From the NCBI RefSeq assembly GCF_900092025.1, contig NZ_FLTX01000049.1, positions 1 through 33,241 of the forward strand: DNA of 33,241 nt. The letters are read 5' to 3'. A model generated the notes under the pieces. That model did no database searches. It was not told the origin of the DNA and was given only the letters and a program-made list of their open reading frames with translations. Origin of the DNA: Xanthomonas bromi (GTDB lineage: Bacteria > Pseudomonadota > Gammaproteobacteria > Xanthomonadales > Xanthomonadaceae). Positions 9,431 through 18,662 of this stretch are shown here, piece by piece. The translations under genes and the position numbers were made by a program. Within the stretch, counting starts at the first letter, position 1. Every line of letters starts with the position of its first letter.

Positions 9431-10465
9431 ATGTCACTGTTGGTCAATGCTTATTCCACACTGCGCGCGCCGCTGTGGCCGGACTTTCTGCCGCAGGCCG
9501 CTGTGCAGCGCCGCGACCATGCCGACCCGGAGCTGGTCAATCACTTGCATGGGTTCGTGGGCTATGTGAACCAGGCCGGCGATGGGCAGATGACGCAATC
9601 GCGTTATCACTTGATGCGTCATGTGCAGCGGGTGCGGCAGCACTTCAGCTTCGATGTCGACGACGCGAACTTCGCAGCGCTGGCGCACTGGGCCGAGCAG
9701 GCCAATGCGGTGTGTTTCCTGGCCGATGCCAGCGTGCGCGACCCGCAGGGGCGAGTGCTGATCAGCCAGGGCGAGCCGGCCATCGACGACGATGCGCAGG
9801 TGCCGTATCCGCCGGATGCGCTGCAGCGCCGCGCGCAGCAACGTTCCCGGCTGACCGCGCAAGGCATCCGCGTGCCGCCTAGCCTGCCGCCGGTACCCGG
9901 CGAGGCGGAAGCGCGCGTGCGCGATGCGGCACAGGTCGGCCAACGCATGATGGCGTTGTTCGCGGTGGCGCTGCGTGCGGAGATCCTGGCGGCTGGCGAT
10001 ACGCCGCCGTCGCTGGACGAGGTGGAGGTGCGCCTTCCCGGCGTGGCAGATGCGCTGTCGCCGCAGGAGCGCGCTTTCTTCGCCGAGGCCGCGCCGGATG
10101 CGCAGGCGCTGGCCAACTTCGGCTGGCGCTATGAAGGTCTGGCCATCCTGCAATGGGCTCTGGGGCTGGCAGACTCGCTGCCCGAACCAACTGCCCTGTG
10201 CGATGTGCCCCTGGCCGCACAGCGCGCGCTGGACAATGCAGAGCCCGCCGCGCGCGCGGCGCTGGCGCTACGCCCGCTGCCCGACCTGCTGGATGCACTC
10301 GACCGCCACCTGCGCTTGCACTGGGTGGTACGCCAGGCCGGGCAATCCGGTCAGCCGGTACCCGCCGGCATCGTGCCGGGTGTGGTGTACGAACGGCATT
10401 ACGCGCTCAACTGGTTACTGCACTTCGAAGATGCCGAGTGGGACGAGGTGGATACGCCGACCTGA
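9431..10465 (+). CDS. DUF4272 domain-containing protein
   Basis: Soluble protein of 344 residues with no signal peptide or membrane segment. The middle and C-terminal parts fit the DUF4272 pattern: a conserved start DALQRRAQQRSRLTAQGIRVPPSLPPVP, a helical stretch RMMALFAVALRAEIL, SPQERAFFAE, a Trp-rich core FGWRYEGLAILQWALGL, and a closing VYERHYALNWLLHF. DUF4272 proteins have no established biochemical role, so none is proposed. The start is well supported: AAAGGA sits eight bases ahead of ATG, followed by SLLVNAYSTLRAPLWPDF. It stands alone between the broken acetyltransferase gene and yceH on the other strand. Confidence 0.8.
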   Translation: MSLLVNAYSTLRAPLWPDFLPQAAVQRRDHADPELVNHLHGFVGYVNQAGDGQMTQSRYHLMRHVQRVRQHFSFDVDDANFAALAHWAEQANAVCFLADASVRDPQGRVLISQGEPAIDDDAQVPYPPDALQRRAQQRSRLTAQGIRVPPSLPPVPGEAEARVRDAAQVGQRMMALFAVALRAEILAAGDTPPSLDEVEVRLPGVADALSPQERAFFAEAAPDAQALANFGWRYEGLAILQWALGLADSLPEPTALCDVPLAAQRALDNAEPAARAALALRPLPDLLDALDRHLRLHWVVRQAGQSGQPVPAGIVPGVVYERHYALNWLLHFEDAEWDEVDTPT

Positions 10466-10746
10466 GCGGGGCGCCCTCCCGACCACGGCGTTCAAGCGCG
10501 GGCCGTGCTCCTGCAATGCCGAGGCAGTACTGGCCTGTGCATCCATCCAGCACGTGTGCGTGGTCACCGGTTCAAGCCGGGCGATTGGATGCAGGCATTG
10601 TGGATCTGGACGGGGTGCAGGCCTCAGCGTGCCGGGTGCGCGTTGAGCGATCCCGTCGCTGCCGGATCACCTGAAGCGAGAGGCGCCGATGCCGCAGACC
10701 ACCTGCAGCGCCGCCACGGCAGCCGTCGGCGGCTGCAGCCGACAGA

Positions 10747-11415
10747 TCAGGCGCCGGCCGCGTCCAGCCGCGCCTGTACTGCAGCCAGGGCTTCCTGCAA
10801 TTCGGCGACCGTGGCTTCCAGGCTGTGCACCCGCGCTTCCAGTTCGCTGGTATCGCTAGCGCTGCGCGCGCTTGGTGCCGCACGCGCCGCGGCGGCCTGC
10901 AGCGCTTCCATATCCAGCTCACCGCTGAGCAGATGTGCGTAGCGATCTTCGCGCTGGCCGCTGGCGCGCGGCAGTTGTACGGTCAGGCCGCGTTGGATCA
11001 GCCGGTCCAGGTGATGGCGCACGTCGTCGGTGTCGTTGAAGCGCGCCAACCGCTCGCTGCGGGCATACAGCTCGCCCAGCGTCTGCGGGCCGCGCAACAG
11101 CAGCAGGCCGATCAGGGCGACCTGCTGGCGGGTCAGATCCAGCGCGCTGCCCAGGCGGTGCTCGTAACGCTCGGCACGCGAAGAGAACTGTTGGCGCACC
11201 AGGCCCAGCGTTTCCAGCTGGCGTAGCGCGTGATGCACCATGCCGGTCTGCAGGTTCAGCACCGGCTCGCGCGCGGTCTTCTGGTTGGCGGCCACCTGTG
11301 CGGCGTTGACCGTGAGCGGGTAGGCGTCCGGGGTGGTGGCCTCTTTTTCGATCAGGCAGCCAAGCACGCGGGCCTGAGCAGTATCGAGAACGGGCGGGGG
11401 CGAGGTCTCTGTCAT
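10747..11415 (-). CDS. yceH: YceH family protein (DUF480)
   Basis: A 222-residue DUF480 protein, a family with tandem winged-helix domains and no firmly known role. Family marks are [29 protein letters not shown] and [13 protein letters not shown] in the first winged helix, and [30 protein letters not shown] with [14 protein letters not shown] in the second. The last 40 or so residues form a predicted coiled coil, [22 protein letters not shown], which may drive oligomerisation. It overlaps no neighbour and has no partner on its strand, so it is probably transcribed alone. Confidence 0.9.
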   Translation of the reverse strand: MTETSPPPVLDTAQARVLGCLIEKEATTPDAYPLTVNAAQVAANQKTAREPVLNLQTGMVHHALRQLETLGLVRQQFSSRAERYEHRLGSALDLTRQQVALIGLLLLRGPQTLGELYARSERLARFNDTDDVRHHLDRLIQRGLTVQLPRASGQREDRYAHLLSGELDMEALQAAAARAAPSARSASDTSELEARVHSLEATVAELQEALAAVQARLDAAGA

Positions 11416-11751
11416 GGATGGCTCCGGGGCAATCAGCGCATGAGGATATGCCGATCTGCCACGGGCGTTTTTCCAATGCGGCCATCACGCGGCTTGGCCT
11501 CCCACACCGACATCCGTATCGAGCCCGTCTGCGTGGTGCGATAAGCCTGCACATCGAGGAACGGTGCGCGGGCACACGGCGGTGGCGTGCAACATCCGTT
11601 CGGTCAGGCGGCTATACCGCTCGCGTGGCGACGACCGCCATCGGCGTGCCTCTGCCGCCTCCACGAACGCTGACATCCGCCGGAGCGAGCGAGGCAGCGC
11701 GAACCCGCTAAAATCGCACGCTTCATTGTCGCTCCTGTCCTGGTGGATGCC
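11416..11751. other. Divergent intergenic region between yceH and the phosphatase gene
   Basis: About 336 bp between two divergent genes, so promoters for both should lie here. No clear promoter hexamers, operators or RNA genes were picked out. A short A-rich patch, GCTAAAATCG near 11708, is about 40 bp ahead of the phosphatase start and could be its -10 region. Confidence 0.3.
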
Positions 11752-12702
11752 ATGCGCCCCTCGCTTTACGCACCCTTGTCCCTGCTCGCCTGCACCGCGT
11801 TGTCCCTGAGCGCCTGCAAGCCCGGCGACACGCAACCGGCCGCGCGCGCGCAAGACGCCACCGCAACTGCCAATGCCGACGCCAGCGCCGCGGTCAGCAA
11901 GGCCGCGACGTCGGCGACCACCGCGCCGGCCGGCGACGACAATCTCAATGCAGTGCTGTGGATGCAGCGCTCGGAGGAATACCGCGCCGTGGCCGAGCAG
12001 ACCTATCGCGCTGCGGCCGACAAACTCGATACCGCGCTCAAGCAACCCAACTGGGACGCGCTGGTGCCCGAAGAACGCGGTAACGCCTCCACTGGCCTGA
12101 AGCCGGCGGTGGTGCTGGACGTGGACGAGACCGTGCTGGACAACTCGCCCTACCAGGCGCGGCTGCTGCGCGATGGCAAGGAATACGACGAGCTGAGTTG
12201 GGACCAATGGGTGGCGGAGAAAAAGGCCGCCGCGATCCCCGGCGTGGTGGATTTCGCCAAGGCGGCCAATGCGCGTGGCATCACCCTGATCTACATCTCC
12301 AACCGTGCCGTGCACCTCAAGGACGCCACGCTGGCCAATTTGCGTAGTGTGGGTCTGCCGGTGGCAGACAACAGCGTGTTTCTCGGCTTGGGCACGGTGG
12401 TGCAAGGCTGCGAGCAGAACGGCAGCGAGAAGAACTGCCGCCGCCAGCTGGCCGGGCAGACCTACCGCGTGCTGATGCAGTTCGGCGACCAGCTGGGCGA
12501 TTTCGTGCAAGTCACCGCCAACACCAGCCAGGCCCGTGGCGCGCTGCTGCAGGAGTATCACGACTGGTTCGGCGAACGTTGGTGGATGCTGCCCAACCCC
12601 AGCTACGGCGGCTGGGAGCCGGCGCAGTTCAACAACGACTATTCGCAGCCCTGGCAAAAACGCCATGACGCCAAGCGCGCCGCGCTGGAGGTGGCCCGAT
12701 GA
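11752..12702 (+). CDS. 5'-nucleotidase/acid phosphatase lipoprotein, e(P4) family
   Basis: Outer-membrane-type lipoprotein phosphatase of the HAD class IIIB group, expected to dephosphorylate nucleotides at the cell surface or periplasm. A signal with lipobox LSAC (Cys22) is followed by an Ala/Thr-rich linker (about 25-60). The HAD catalytic motif [12 protein letters not shown] places the nucleophile and acid at Asp123 and Asp125. The second motif is [11 protein letters not shown], and a late motif includes [11 protein letters not shown]. The ATG at 11752 is preferred; a GTG nine bases upstream is also possible. The gene overlaps pyrF by four bases (ATGA), so the two are translationally coupled, linking extracellular nucleotide salvage with pyrimidine synthesis. 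Length, about 316 residues, is normal. Confidence 0.92.
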   Translation: MRPSLYAPLSLLACTALSLSACKPGDTQPAARAQDATATANADASAAVSKAATSATTAPAGDDNLNAVLWMQRSEEYRAVAEQTYRAAADKLDTALKQPNWDALVPEERGNASTGLKPAVVLDVDETVLDNSPYQARLLRDGKEYDELSWDQWVAEKKAAAIPGVVDFAKAANARGITLIYISNRAVHLKDATLANLRSVGLPVADNSVFLGLGTVVQGCEQNGSEKNCRRQLAGQTYRVLMQFGDQLGDFVQVTANTSQARGALLQEYHDWFGERWWMLPNPSYGGWEPAQFNNDYSQPWQKRHDAKRAALEVAR

Positions 12703-13430
12703 GCCGCGCGCCGTTGCCGCTGGCCGCGCACGAGCGGCTGATCTTCGCGCTGGATGTGCCCAGCCATGACGAGGCCATCGCCTGGGTGGACCGCCTGGGC
12801 GAGTCGGTGTCGTTCTACAAGATCGGCATGGAACTGCTGGCCTCGGGCGAGTACTTCCATGTGCTCGATGCGCTGGCCAAGCGCGACAAGCGCGTGTTCG
12901 TGGACCTCAAATTCTTCGACATTCCCGCCACCGTGGCCGGTACCATCCGCCGCCTGTCGCAGTGGCCGGTGAGCTATTGCACCGTGCACGGCTGGCACGT
13001 CGGCATGCTGCAGGCCGCCGCTGAAGCCAACCAGGGCGATATGCGCCTGCTCGCGGTGACCGTGCTGACCTCGATGGGCCGCCCGGACCTGGCCGCGATG
13101 GGCATCGACCGCGAACCGGTGGAGGTGGTGGTGGAGCGCGCGCTGGCCGCACAGGCCGCCGGCATCGACGGGGTGATCGCCTCCGGCCAGGAAGCCGGCC
13201 CGATCCGCCGCGCCACCGGCCCGGCCTTTTCGATCGTCTGCCCCGGCATCCGCCCCGGCGGCCCGGTCGGCGACGACCAGCAACGCACCGTAGGCGTGGC
13301 GCAGGCCTTCACCGACGGCGCCGATGCGATTGTCGTCGGCCGCCCGATCCGCCTGTCCGACGACCCCGCAGCGGCTGCCAGCGCCATCCAGGACGAGATC
13401 CGCGCGGCGGTGATGCCGCACCGGGACTGA
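12699..13430 (+). CDS. pyrF: Orotidine-5'-phosphate decarboxylase
   Basis: Last step of UMP synthesis, decarboxylating OMP. The 243-residue product belongs to the bacterial class I enzymes. The catalytic array DxKxxD is seen as [11 protein letters not shown] (Asp69, Lys71, Asp74). Substrate-phosphate motifs [19 protein letters not shown] and [15 protein letters not shown] are complete. The start [21 protein letters not shown] overlaps the end of the phosphatase gene by four bases, supporting one transcript. Strong hairpins at 13571-13626 probably end that transcript about 165 nt after the stop. Confidence 0.96.
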   Translation: MSRAPLPLAAHERLIFALDVPSHDEAIAWVDRLGESVSFYKIGMELLASGEYFHVLDALAKRDKRVFVDLKFFDIPATVAGTIRRLSQWPVSYCTVHGWHVGMLQAAAEANQGDMRLLAVTVLTSMGRPDLAAMGIDREPVEVVVERALAAQAAGIDGVIASGQEAGPIRRATGPAFSIVCPGIRPGGPVGDDQQRTVGVAQAFTDGADAIVVGRPIRLSDDPAAAASAIQDEIRAAVMPHRD

Positions 13431-13570
13431 GCGGAAGTTCGTTCAGCTGTCCCAGCCTGCGATATAAATCAATGGTTTAGATGGCAATAACTAAAGTATT
13501 GCTTTAACGTGAAAGTCTCGTTAACATGCCGGCGTCCGATGTCAGTCGGAAGCTGTGCCACTCATTGTCC

Positions 13571-13587
13571 ACCGGGCTTGTCCCGGT
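13571..13587 (+). terminator. First of two tandem hairpins after pyrF
   Basis: ACCGGG, loop CTTGT, then CCCGGT: a perfect 6-bp stem followed by TTT only. It carries the same five-base loop as the stronger hairpin just downstream. Confidence 0.5.
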
Positions 13588-13595
13588 TTTCGAAG

Positions 13596-13626
13596 GGATC
13601 GGGCCTTGTGCCCGATCCTTTTTTTT
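13596..13626 (+). terminator. Strong intrinsic terminator
   Basis: GGATCGGGC, loop CTTGT, then GCCCGATCC form a perfect 9-bp GC-rich stem directly followed by eight T. This is a textbook rho-independent terminator for plus-strand transcription, either for the phosphatase-pyrF transcript or for a short RNA starting within the intergenic region. Confidence 0.9.
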
Positions 13627-13831
13627 GGCCGTCATCTTTGCGTTTCGCTGGGACCAATGGCGACGGCTGGACGCGTGTGCAGTCGATAGCGCGTGGTTAA
13701 GCGCAACAAGCGGAACGTACCGCCTGCAAGGCCGGGCAGCTGTACAGGCGGTTCAAGTGCCGATACTTTCGCCGGCCATAGCCACGGCGCCGGCCACCGC
13801 CCGGCAGCGGCCGCAGTGCAAACCAACGCAC

Positions 13832-15352
13832 CTACGGCAGCGCAGGCGCCTTGCAATAGCGGTCGATAAATTGCTGATGGGTCGGCATGACATCCACGCA
13901 GTGGCTGATGGTCTGCGCCACGCTGGCCAGGAAGCCTTCGGCATCGCGGTCGGGCACCTGATCCACCAGCGGGTGATAGCCCTGCGGGACGATGCCCTGG
14001 CCCACCATCACCTGCACCCAGCTGATCTCGGCAAACATCTCTTCGGCATTGCGGTAGAAGCGCCCGCTGTCGCGGAACAGATCCAGCGTGGTCTGTAGCT
14101 CCGGGGTGATCGGCATGCTGCGGCAATGCCGCCAGAACGCGCTGTCGTCGCGTTCGGTGGCGTGGTAATGCAGCAGCAGAAAATCGCGAATACGATCAAA
14201 CTCGAACGCCGATCGGTCGTTGTAGCGCTGCACCAGCACCGGGCTGATGCCCTCGCGCGGAAACAGCTCCAGCAGCTTGGAAATGCCGGACTGGATCAGA
14301 TGGATGCTGGTCGATTCCAGCGGCTCCAGAAATCCGCTGGCCAAGCCAAGCGCGACGACATTGCGGTTCCAGAATTGTTTGCGCCGGCCGGTGGTAAAGC
14401 GCAGCGGGCGCGGGTCGGCCAGCGGCTTGCCATCCAGGTTGGCGAGCAGCGTGGCAGCCGCTTCGTCGTCGCTGATATGCGCACTGCAATACACATAACC
14501 GTTGCCAGTGCGGTGTTGTAGCGGGATGCGCCACTGCCAGCCGGCTGCGCGTGCGGTGGAGCGCGTGTACGGCGTTGGTGGGCCCACTTTTTCGCAGGGC
14601 ACAGCGAATGCGCGATCGCACGGCAGCCAGTGGGTGAAGTCGTGGTAGCCGGTGTGCAGCGCTTCTTCGATCAATAGCCCACGAAAGCCGGAGCAATCGA
14701 TGAACAGGTCGCCGTGCACCACCTGCCCGGACGCCAGTTGCAGCGATTGCACGTGGCCACTTTCCGGATGCAACTGCACCTGCTCGACCAACCCTTCGAT
14801 GCGGGTAACGCCGCGCTGCTCCGAATACCGGCGTAGAAAGTGCGCGTAGTGCGTGGCATCGAAGTGGTACGCATAGGCGATGTTGGCCAGCGGCGAGTTG
14901 GCCGGCACATCGCCGGCCGAGGTCATGAACTTGCCGCGCGCGGCGGCCACGGTGTTGAGCGTGTAGGCGCCCAGCGGCTGCGCCTTGCCGCGCGCATGCT
15001 GCTTGATCCAGTACTGATGGAATGGCAGCAGCCCGAGCGGATGGCCGATCTGAGTGCCGAAGCCATGCATGTACGCCGTGCCGGGGCGCTGCCAATCGAC
15101 GAACTCGATCCCGAGTTTGAAGCTGCCCTGGGTCTGCCGCACGAACTCGGCTTCGTCGATGCCGAGCAGATTATTGAAGGCCTTGATGTGCGGCACGGTG
15201 GCTTCGCCCACACCGACGGTGCCCAGCTGCTCGGACTCGATCAGCTGCACATTGAAGGTGGGCCCAAGCACGCGCGCAAACGCGGCGGCCGCCATCCAGC
15301 CGGCAGTACCGCCACCGACAATGACGATGTTGCGGAGGGGAGCGGGGATCAT
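13832..15352 (-). CDS. Flavin-dependent halogenase (tryptophan halogenase family)
   Basis: Cytoplasmic 506-residue enzyme of the FAD-dependent halogenase family, expected to use reduced flavin, oxygen and halide to halogenate an indole-like or other aromatic substrate. Visible: FAD-binding GGGTAGWMA (13-21), GVGEATVP (47-54), the lysine of SFKLGIEF at position 79, the halogenase signature WQWRIP (272-277), and GFLEPLESTSI with Glu346. Lys79 and Glu346 fall at the positions of the catalytic pair in PrnA. The start MIPAPLRNIVIVGGG begins right before the FAD motif. The gene lies 108 bp after a TonB receptor on the same strand. Homologues in X. campestris are reported to prefer bromination, but the native substrate of such receptor-linked enzymes is unknown. 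Confidence 0.9.
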   Translation of the reverse strand: MIPAPLRNIVIVGGGTAGWMAAAAFARVLGPTFNVQLIESEQLGTVGVGEATVPHIKAFNNLLGIDEAEFVRQTQGSFKLGIEFVDWQRPGTAYMHGFGTQIGHPLGLLPFHQYWIKQHARGKAQPLGAYTLNTVAAARGKFMTSAGDVPANSPLANIAYAYHFDATHYAHFLRRYSEQRGVTRIEGLVEQVQLHPESGHVQSLQLASGQVVHGDLFIDCSGFRGLLIEEALHTGYHDFTHWLPCDRAFAVPCEKVGPPTPYTRSTARAAGWQWRIPLQHRTGNGYVYCSAHISDDEAAATLLANLDGKPLADPRPLRFTTGRRKQFWNRNVVALGLASGFLEPLESTSIHLIQSGISKLLELFPREGISPVLVQRYNDRSAFEFDRIRDFLLLHYHATERDDSAFWRHCRSMPITPELQTTLDLFRDSGRFYRNAEEMFAEISWVQVMVGQGIVPQGYHPLVDQVPDRDAEGFLASVAQTISHCVDVMPTHQQFIDRYCKAPALP

Positions 15353-15390
15353 GCGGAGGCATTCCTGAGCAAAAACAGCGGACGGACACA

Positions 15391-15416
15391 CGAACGGGGC
15401 CAGCTGGCCCCGTTCG
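15391..15416. repeat. Perfect 26-bp palindrome between receptor and halogenase genes
   Basis: The arm CGAACGGGGCCAG is followed at once by its exact reverse complement. On the minus-strand transcript it would fold into a very stable hairpin (about 11 bp, 4-nt loop) in the 108-base leader between the receptor stop and the halogenase start. No T-run follows directly. It may stabilise or attenuate the transcript, or bind a dimeric protein. Confidence 0.7.
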
Positions 15417-15460
15417 AAATACCACATACCCGTGTCGGCGCATGTGGCAATGCACCTGCA

Positions 15461-18400
15461 TCAGAACTTGGCGCCGACTTCCAGCACGACACTACGTGGC
15501 ACATAGCTGATTTCGCCGTTGTCGACCACGGTGATATCAGGCTGCAGGCGTCCGTCGCTACCGAAGCTGTTGTACTGGTACTGCGTGAAGTTCTTGAAGT
15601 TGAAGGCGTTGAGCACGTTGATACGCGCGTTGAGCTTGAAGTCGCCCACCACCGTGAACTCCTTGTTCGCCTGCAGATCGACGGTGCGATAGCCCCAGAT
15701 CTTGCCGCCGACCAGGAACTTGCCATTGCCCGGGGGCGTCACGCCGACGGCCTGACAGGTACCGCCATCCGGATCGGTGAAGCCGTAGCAGGCGATCGTG
15801 TTGATCGGCTGGGGCGTTGCCAGCACCAGCTTGGCACCGAAGGTGACGCCCCACGGACCATCGATCGAGCCGGACGCCACGAAGCGATGTGCCGCCACAG
15901 CATCCGACTTCACGAACGGATAGTCGCGAATGGTCGCCTTGTCGAACGCGAACGGTTCGTCGATGGTGCGGTTCTGGCGCGCGCTGGTGTGGGTGTAGGA
16001 CAGGTTCAAGCCCCAACCCGATTCCTTGGTGTAAGGCTTTTCGGCCGACAGCAGGAACTGGCTGCTGCGTTGCTCCAGGCCGTTGTAGCCCAGGATGGTA
16101 TTGCGATATCCCGGCACCGGTTCGCCCCACGGCACGCTGCCAGTGGAATCGAAGTAGGCACCGTTCGGATAGCGATTGACCAGGCTCATCACCAGACCAT
16201 CGTAGGCCAGCACACGCTGGAAGGTCACGTCGGTCAGCCAGTCGCCCACCTGGTTGCTGATGCCGATGCTGTACTGATCGCTATACGGCGTCTTGAGCTT
16301 GTTGTTGAACATGAAAAGTTCGGAGCTGTCGTTGGTGCCCGGAATGGTATTGAGCTGATCGATACCGTTGAGATAGCCCGGATTCCACGGCGTGCAGACG
16401 CGGTCATCGCGGAAGCAGGGCTGCCCGCTGGCCGCATCGCTGAAATACACCACCACCGGCGACAGCGCAGCCTTGACCGATTCCAGCGCGAGCTGTTCGA
16501 ACAGGTTGCGATCGTAGGAGCGGCCGGCACCACCATGCAGCACTGCACGCTCGTCGCCGAAGAAGTCATATGAAAAGCCGAAGCGCGGCGCCCAGGCATC
16601 CTTGAAGTTCTTGCGGTTGTTGCCGGTGCTGATGTAATCGGCCACATTGATGCCGCTGGGCAACAAGCGGTTCGCCCACGGCTGGCCCGGGTTGTCCGGA
16701 TCGTCGGAATACAGCGCATTGATAAACGGCTGCGAGGTCACGAAGTCGGTGTAGGCCGGGGTGTCTTCATAGTCGTAACGCACGCCGATGTTGAGCATCA
16801 GCTTGTCGTTCACCGCCCAGTCGTCCTGCAGGTAGATGCCGTACTGCTTGGACGGCGATTCCACCACCGGCACCTGGCCGGGATTATCGAACGCACGGAT
16901 GTAGCGCACCTGGAAAGGCACGGGCGCAATGCCGTTTTGCCCGACTTCATAGCTGAACTGCGGGTTGAGCGAGCTGGACTCGCGCGAAGTCAGCTTGATG
17001 TCGCGGTAGGTCACACCCGTTTTGATGGTGTGTTCGCCGTGCCACTCCAGCGCGTTGAAAGTCAGATCGTTCTGGAACGACCAGCCTTTCTGGCTACGCA
17101 ATTTGAAATCTTCGCCGCTGGCGGCTCCGGTGTTGAGGAACACCCACTGGCGCGGATCGGCTTCGGTGCGGTCGATGTAGGTATAGATGGACCCGTTGCC
17201 AGTGCCTCGCGGCGTCGGCACGTTGCTCGAATCCTCGGTGGTGATGATGGCTTCGTTGAACCAGCTGTCGGCACTGTGCTGCCAGCGCAGGCTGGTGCGC
17301 TTGTCCTTGTTGATCTTGTCCACCGCGCGATCCGGTGCGTTCTGGCCGCCGACGTTACTGACCTGGGTTTCGTCGCGGTATTGCGTTGCCAGCTCGATGC
17401 GATCGTTATCGGTGGGCTCGAAGTCGATCTTGCCGAAGTACAGGTCTTCGGTGAACGGCATGTTGGACGCACCGAACTGATCGCGCAGGTTCGAGGGCAA
17501 CAAGCCGACGAACGGCGAGGCTTCGGCACTGGGCTGCACGCTCTTCGGTGCCACATTGTCCTTGCCTTCGTAGGCGAAGAAGAAATGCATGCGGTCCTGA
17601 ATCAGCGGGCCGCCGATCGCAAAACCGTATTCCTTGGTTTGCGAGTCGACCTTGCCGTTCTCTTCGTCCGGACGCTCCTTACGCAGATCCTGATTGGTGA
17701 AGCGGTAAAACGCCTCGCCATGGAATTCGTTGGTACCGGACTTGGTGGCAGCGGTGATGGCCGCGCCGCTGATCTGGCCGTATTCGGCCTTGTAGTTCGA
17801 CGTGATCACCTTGTACTCGCCGATGGCGAGCTGCGGGAACGGGTTGCCCTGGGTCTCGTCCTGGCCGGCAATACCACCGCCGGAGACGTAGCTCTTCTGG
17901 CTCACACCGTCGATGTACAAGTTGCTTGAGCTTGCGTTGGAGGCACCGCTACGCAGCTTGGTGTTGCCGTCCTGGTCGATGGTGAACACCATGCCGGGAA
18001 CCGTGTCTGCAAACTCGAGGAAGTTGCGCGTGGCCTGCGGCAACTGCTGGATCTGCCGCAGCGACACCGTGTTCCCCACCTCAGAGGTCTTGACGTCGCG
18101 AATCATCGGCGCGCTGACTGTCACCGTGTCCAGCGTCGTTGCATCGCCGGCGGGCGCAGCAGCCGTTTCCTTGCCCAGATCGACGGTGGCACTGGAGGCC
18201 ACCGACAGGGTCACCGTGCGGCTGATGCCGTTGGATTCGACGGTGTAGGTGCCCGGCTGCAAACCGACGATGGTGTAGTTGCCGTTCGCATTCACCGGCG
18301 CGCGTCGCACCGAGCCGGTAGCGATGTTGGTGACGACGACTTCGCTGCCGCTTTGCGCGGAAGCGACCTGGCCGCGCAACGTGGCGTTGCTTGACTGGGC

Positions 18401-18493
18401 CATGGCGGGGGTGGTGGCGAACAACGAGGCGGCCAGGGCGCAGCACAACAGGCTGCGTGCCGGCAGTGTGGAGACGGTGCGGTGATTCTTCAT
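15461..18493 (-). CDS. TonB-dependent outer-membrane receptor, Oar-like
   Basis: Large (1010-residue) outer-membrane transporter. A signal peptide (LLCCALAASLFATTPAMA, cut before QSSNATLRG) leads to a carboxypeptidase-regulatory-like Ig domain (about 33-110, GQVASAQSGSEVVVTN to SVASSATVDLG). Next is a plug domain with QQLPQATRNFLEFADTVPG and ITSNYKAEYGQISGAAI, then a long beta-barrel containing GGPLIQDRMHFFFAYEG. It ends VLEVGAKF with the terminal Phe expected for barrel insertion. The N-terminal extension and barrel features match Oar-type receptors. Substrate is not evident; a LacI-type regulator upstream suggests a carbohydrate-related ligand. The ribosome binding site GGGAGGGGG is strong. 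It probably forms an operon with the halogenase gene. Confidence 0.92.
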   Translation of the reverse strand: MKNHRTVSTLPARSLLCCALAASLFATTPAMAQSSNATLRGQVASAQSGSEVVVTNIATGSVRRAPVNANGNYTIVGLQPGTYTVESNGISRTVTLSVASSATVDLGKETAAAPAGDATTLDTVTVSAPMIRDVKTSEVGNTVSLRQIQQLPQATRNFLEFADTVPGMVFTIDQDGNTKLRSGASNASSSNLYIDGVSQKSYVSGGGIAGQDETQGNPFPQLAIGEYKVITSNYKAEYGQISGAAITAATKSGTNEFHGEAFYRFTNQDLRKERPDEENGKVDSQTKEYGFAIGGPLIQDRMHFFFAYEGKDNVAPKSVQPSAEASPFVGLLPSNLRDQFGASNMPFTEDLYFGKIDFEPTDNDRIELATQYRDETQVSNVGGQNAPDRAVDKINKDKRTSLRWQHSADSWFNEAIITTEDSSNVPTPRGTGNGSIYTYIDRTEADPRQWVFLNTGAASGEDFKLRSQKGWSFQNDLTFNALEWHGEHTIKTGVTYRDIKLTSRESSSLNPQFSYEVGQNGIAPVPFQVRYIRAFDNPGQVPVVESPSKQYGIYLQDDWAVNDKLMLNIGVRYDYEDTPAYTDFVTSQPFINALYSDDPDNPGQPWANRLLPSGINVADYISTGNNRKNFKDAWAPRFGFSYDFFGDERAVLHGGAGRSYDRNLFEQLALESVKAALSPVVVYFSDAASGQPCFRDDRVCTPWNPGYLNGIDQLNTIPGTNDSSELFMFNNKLKTPYSDQYSIGISNQVGDWLTDVTFQRVLAYDGLVMSLVNRYPNGAYFDSTGSVPWGEPVPGYRNTILGYNGLEQRSSQFLLSAEKPYTKESGWGLNLSYTHTSARQNRTIDEPFAFDKATIRDYPFVKSDAVAAHRFVASGSIDGPWGVTFGAKLVLATPQPINTIACYGFTDPDGGTCQAVGVTPPGNGKFLVGGKIWGYRTVDLQANKEFTVVGDFKLNARINVLNAFNFKNFTQYQYNSFGSDGRLQPDITVVDNGEISYVPRSVVLEVGAKF

Positions 18494-18662
18494 GACTTTC
18501 CCCCTCCCAGGGGTAAGGCGCGTACCGGCAGCGTGGTCGGCGTGGCGAAGGGTAATGCGCTATTTCAAGGACGAAAAAGCAGCGGCGAAAGGCTGCAATA
18601 GCGTTATAAAAAACATAAGAAAGCGTAAATAATTTGTGAAAGCAAGGCGAGGCGCATGGGCG
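18494..18662 (-). promoter_or_regulatory. Probable promoter region of the TonB receptor gene
   Basis: The 169 bp between the regulator's stop and the receptor's start holds an AT-rich core (18598-18640). On the minus strand it contains a TATAAC -10-like hexamer about 110 bp ahead of the receptor start. No palindrome equal to the LacI-type site at 19874 was found here, so direct control by the neighbouring regulator is unproven. Confidence 0.35.

Larger units (their letters stand above)
13431..13831. other. Intergenic region with AT-rich patch, inverted repeat and tandem hairpins
   Basis: About 400 bp between pyrF and the converging halogenase gene. It holds an AT-rich stretch (13460-13530) with TTAACG and CGTTAA nine bases apart (13504-13524), then the two terminator hairpins listed separately. 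The right part (13630-13830) shows nothing recognisable. A short unannotated RNA ending at the hairpins is possible. Confidence 0.5.

Noticed and set aside
14840..16573. 577-codon plus-strand frame opposite halogenase and receptor genes
   Set aside because: Antisense shadow of two well-supported genes; composition (His/Asp/Val/Arg-rich) is typical of such shadows.
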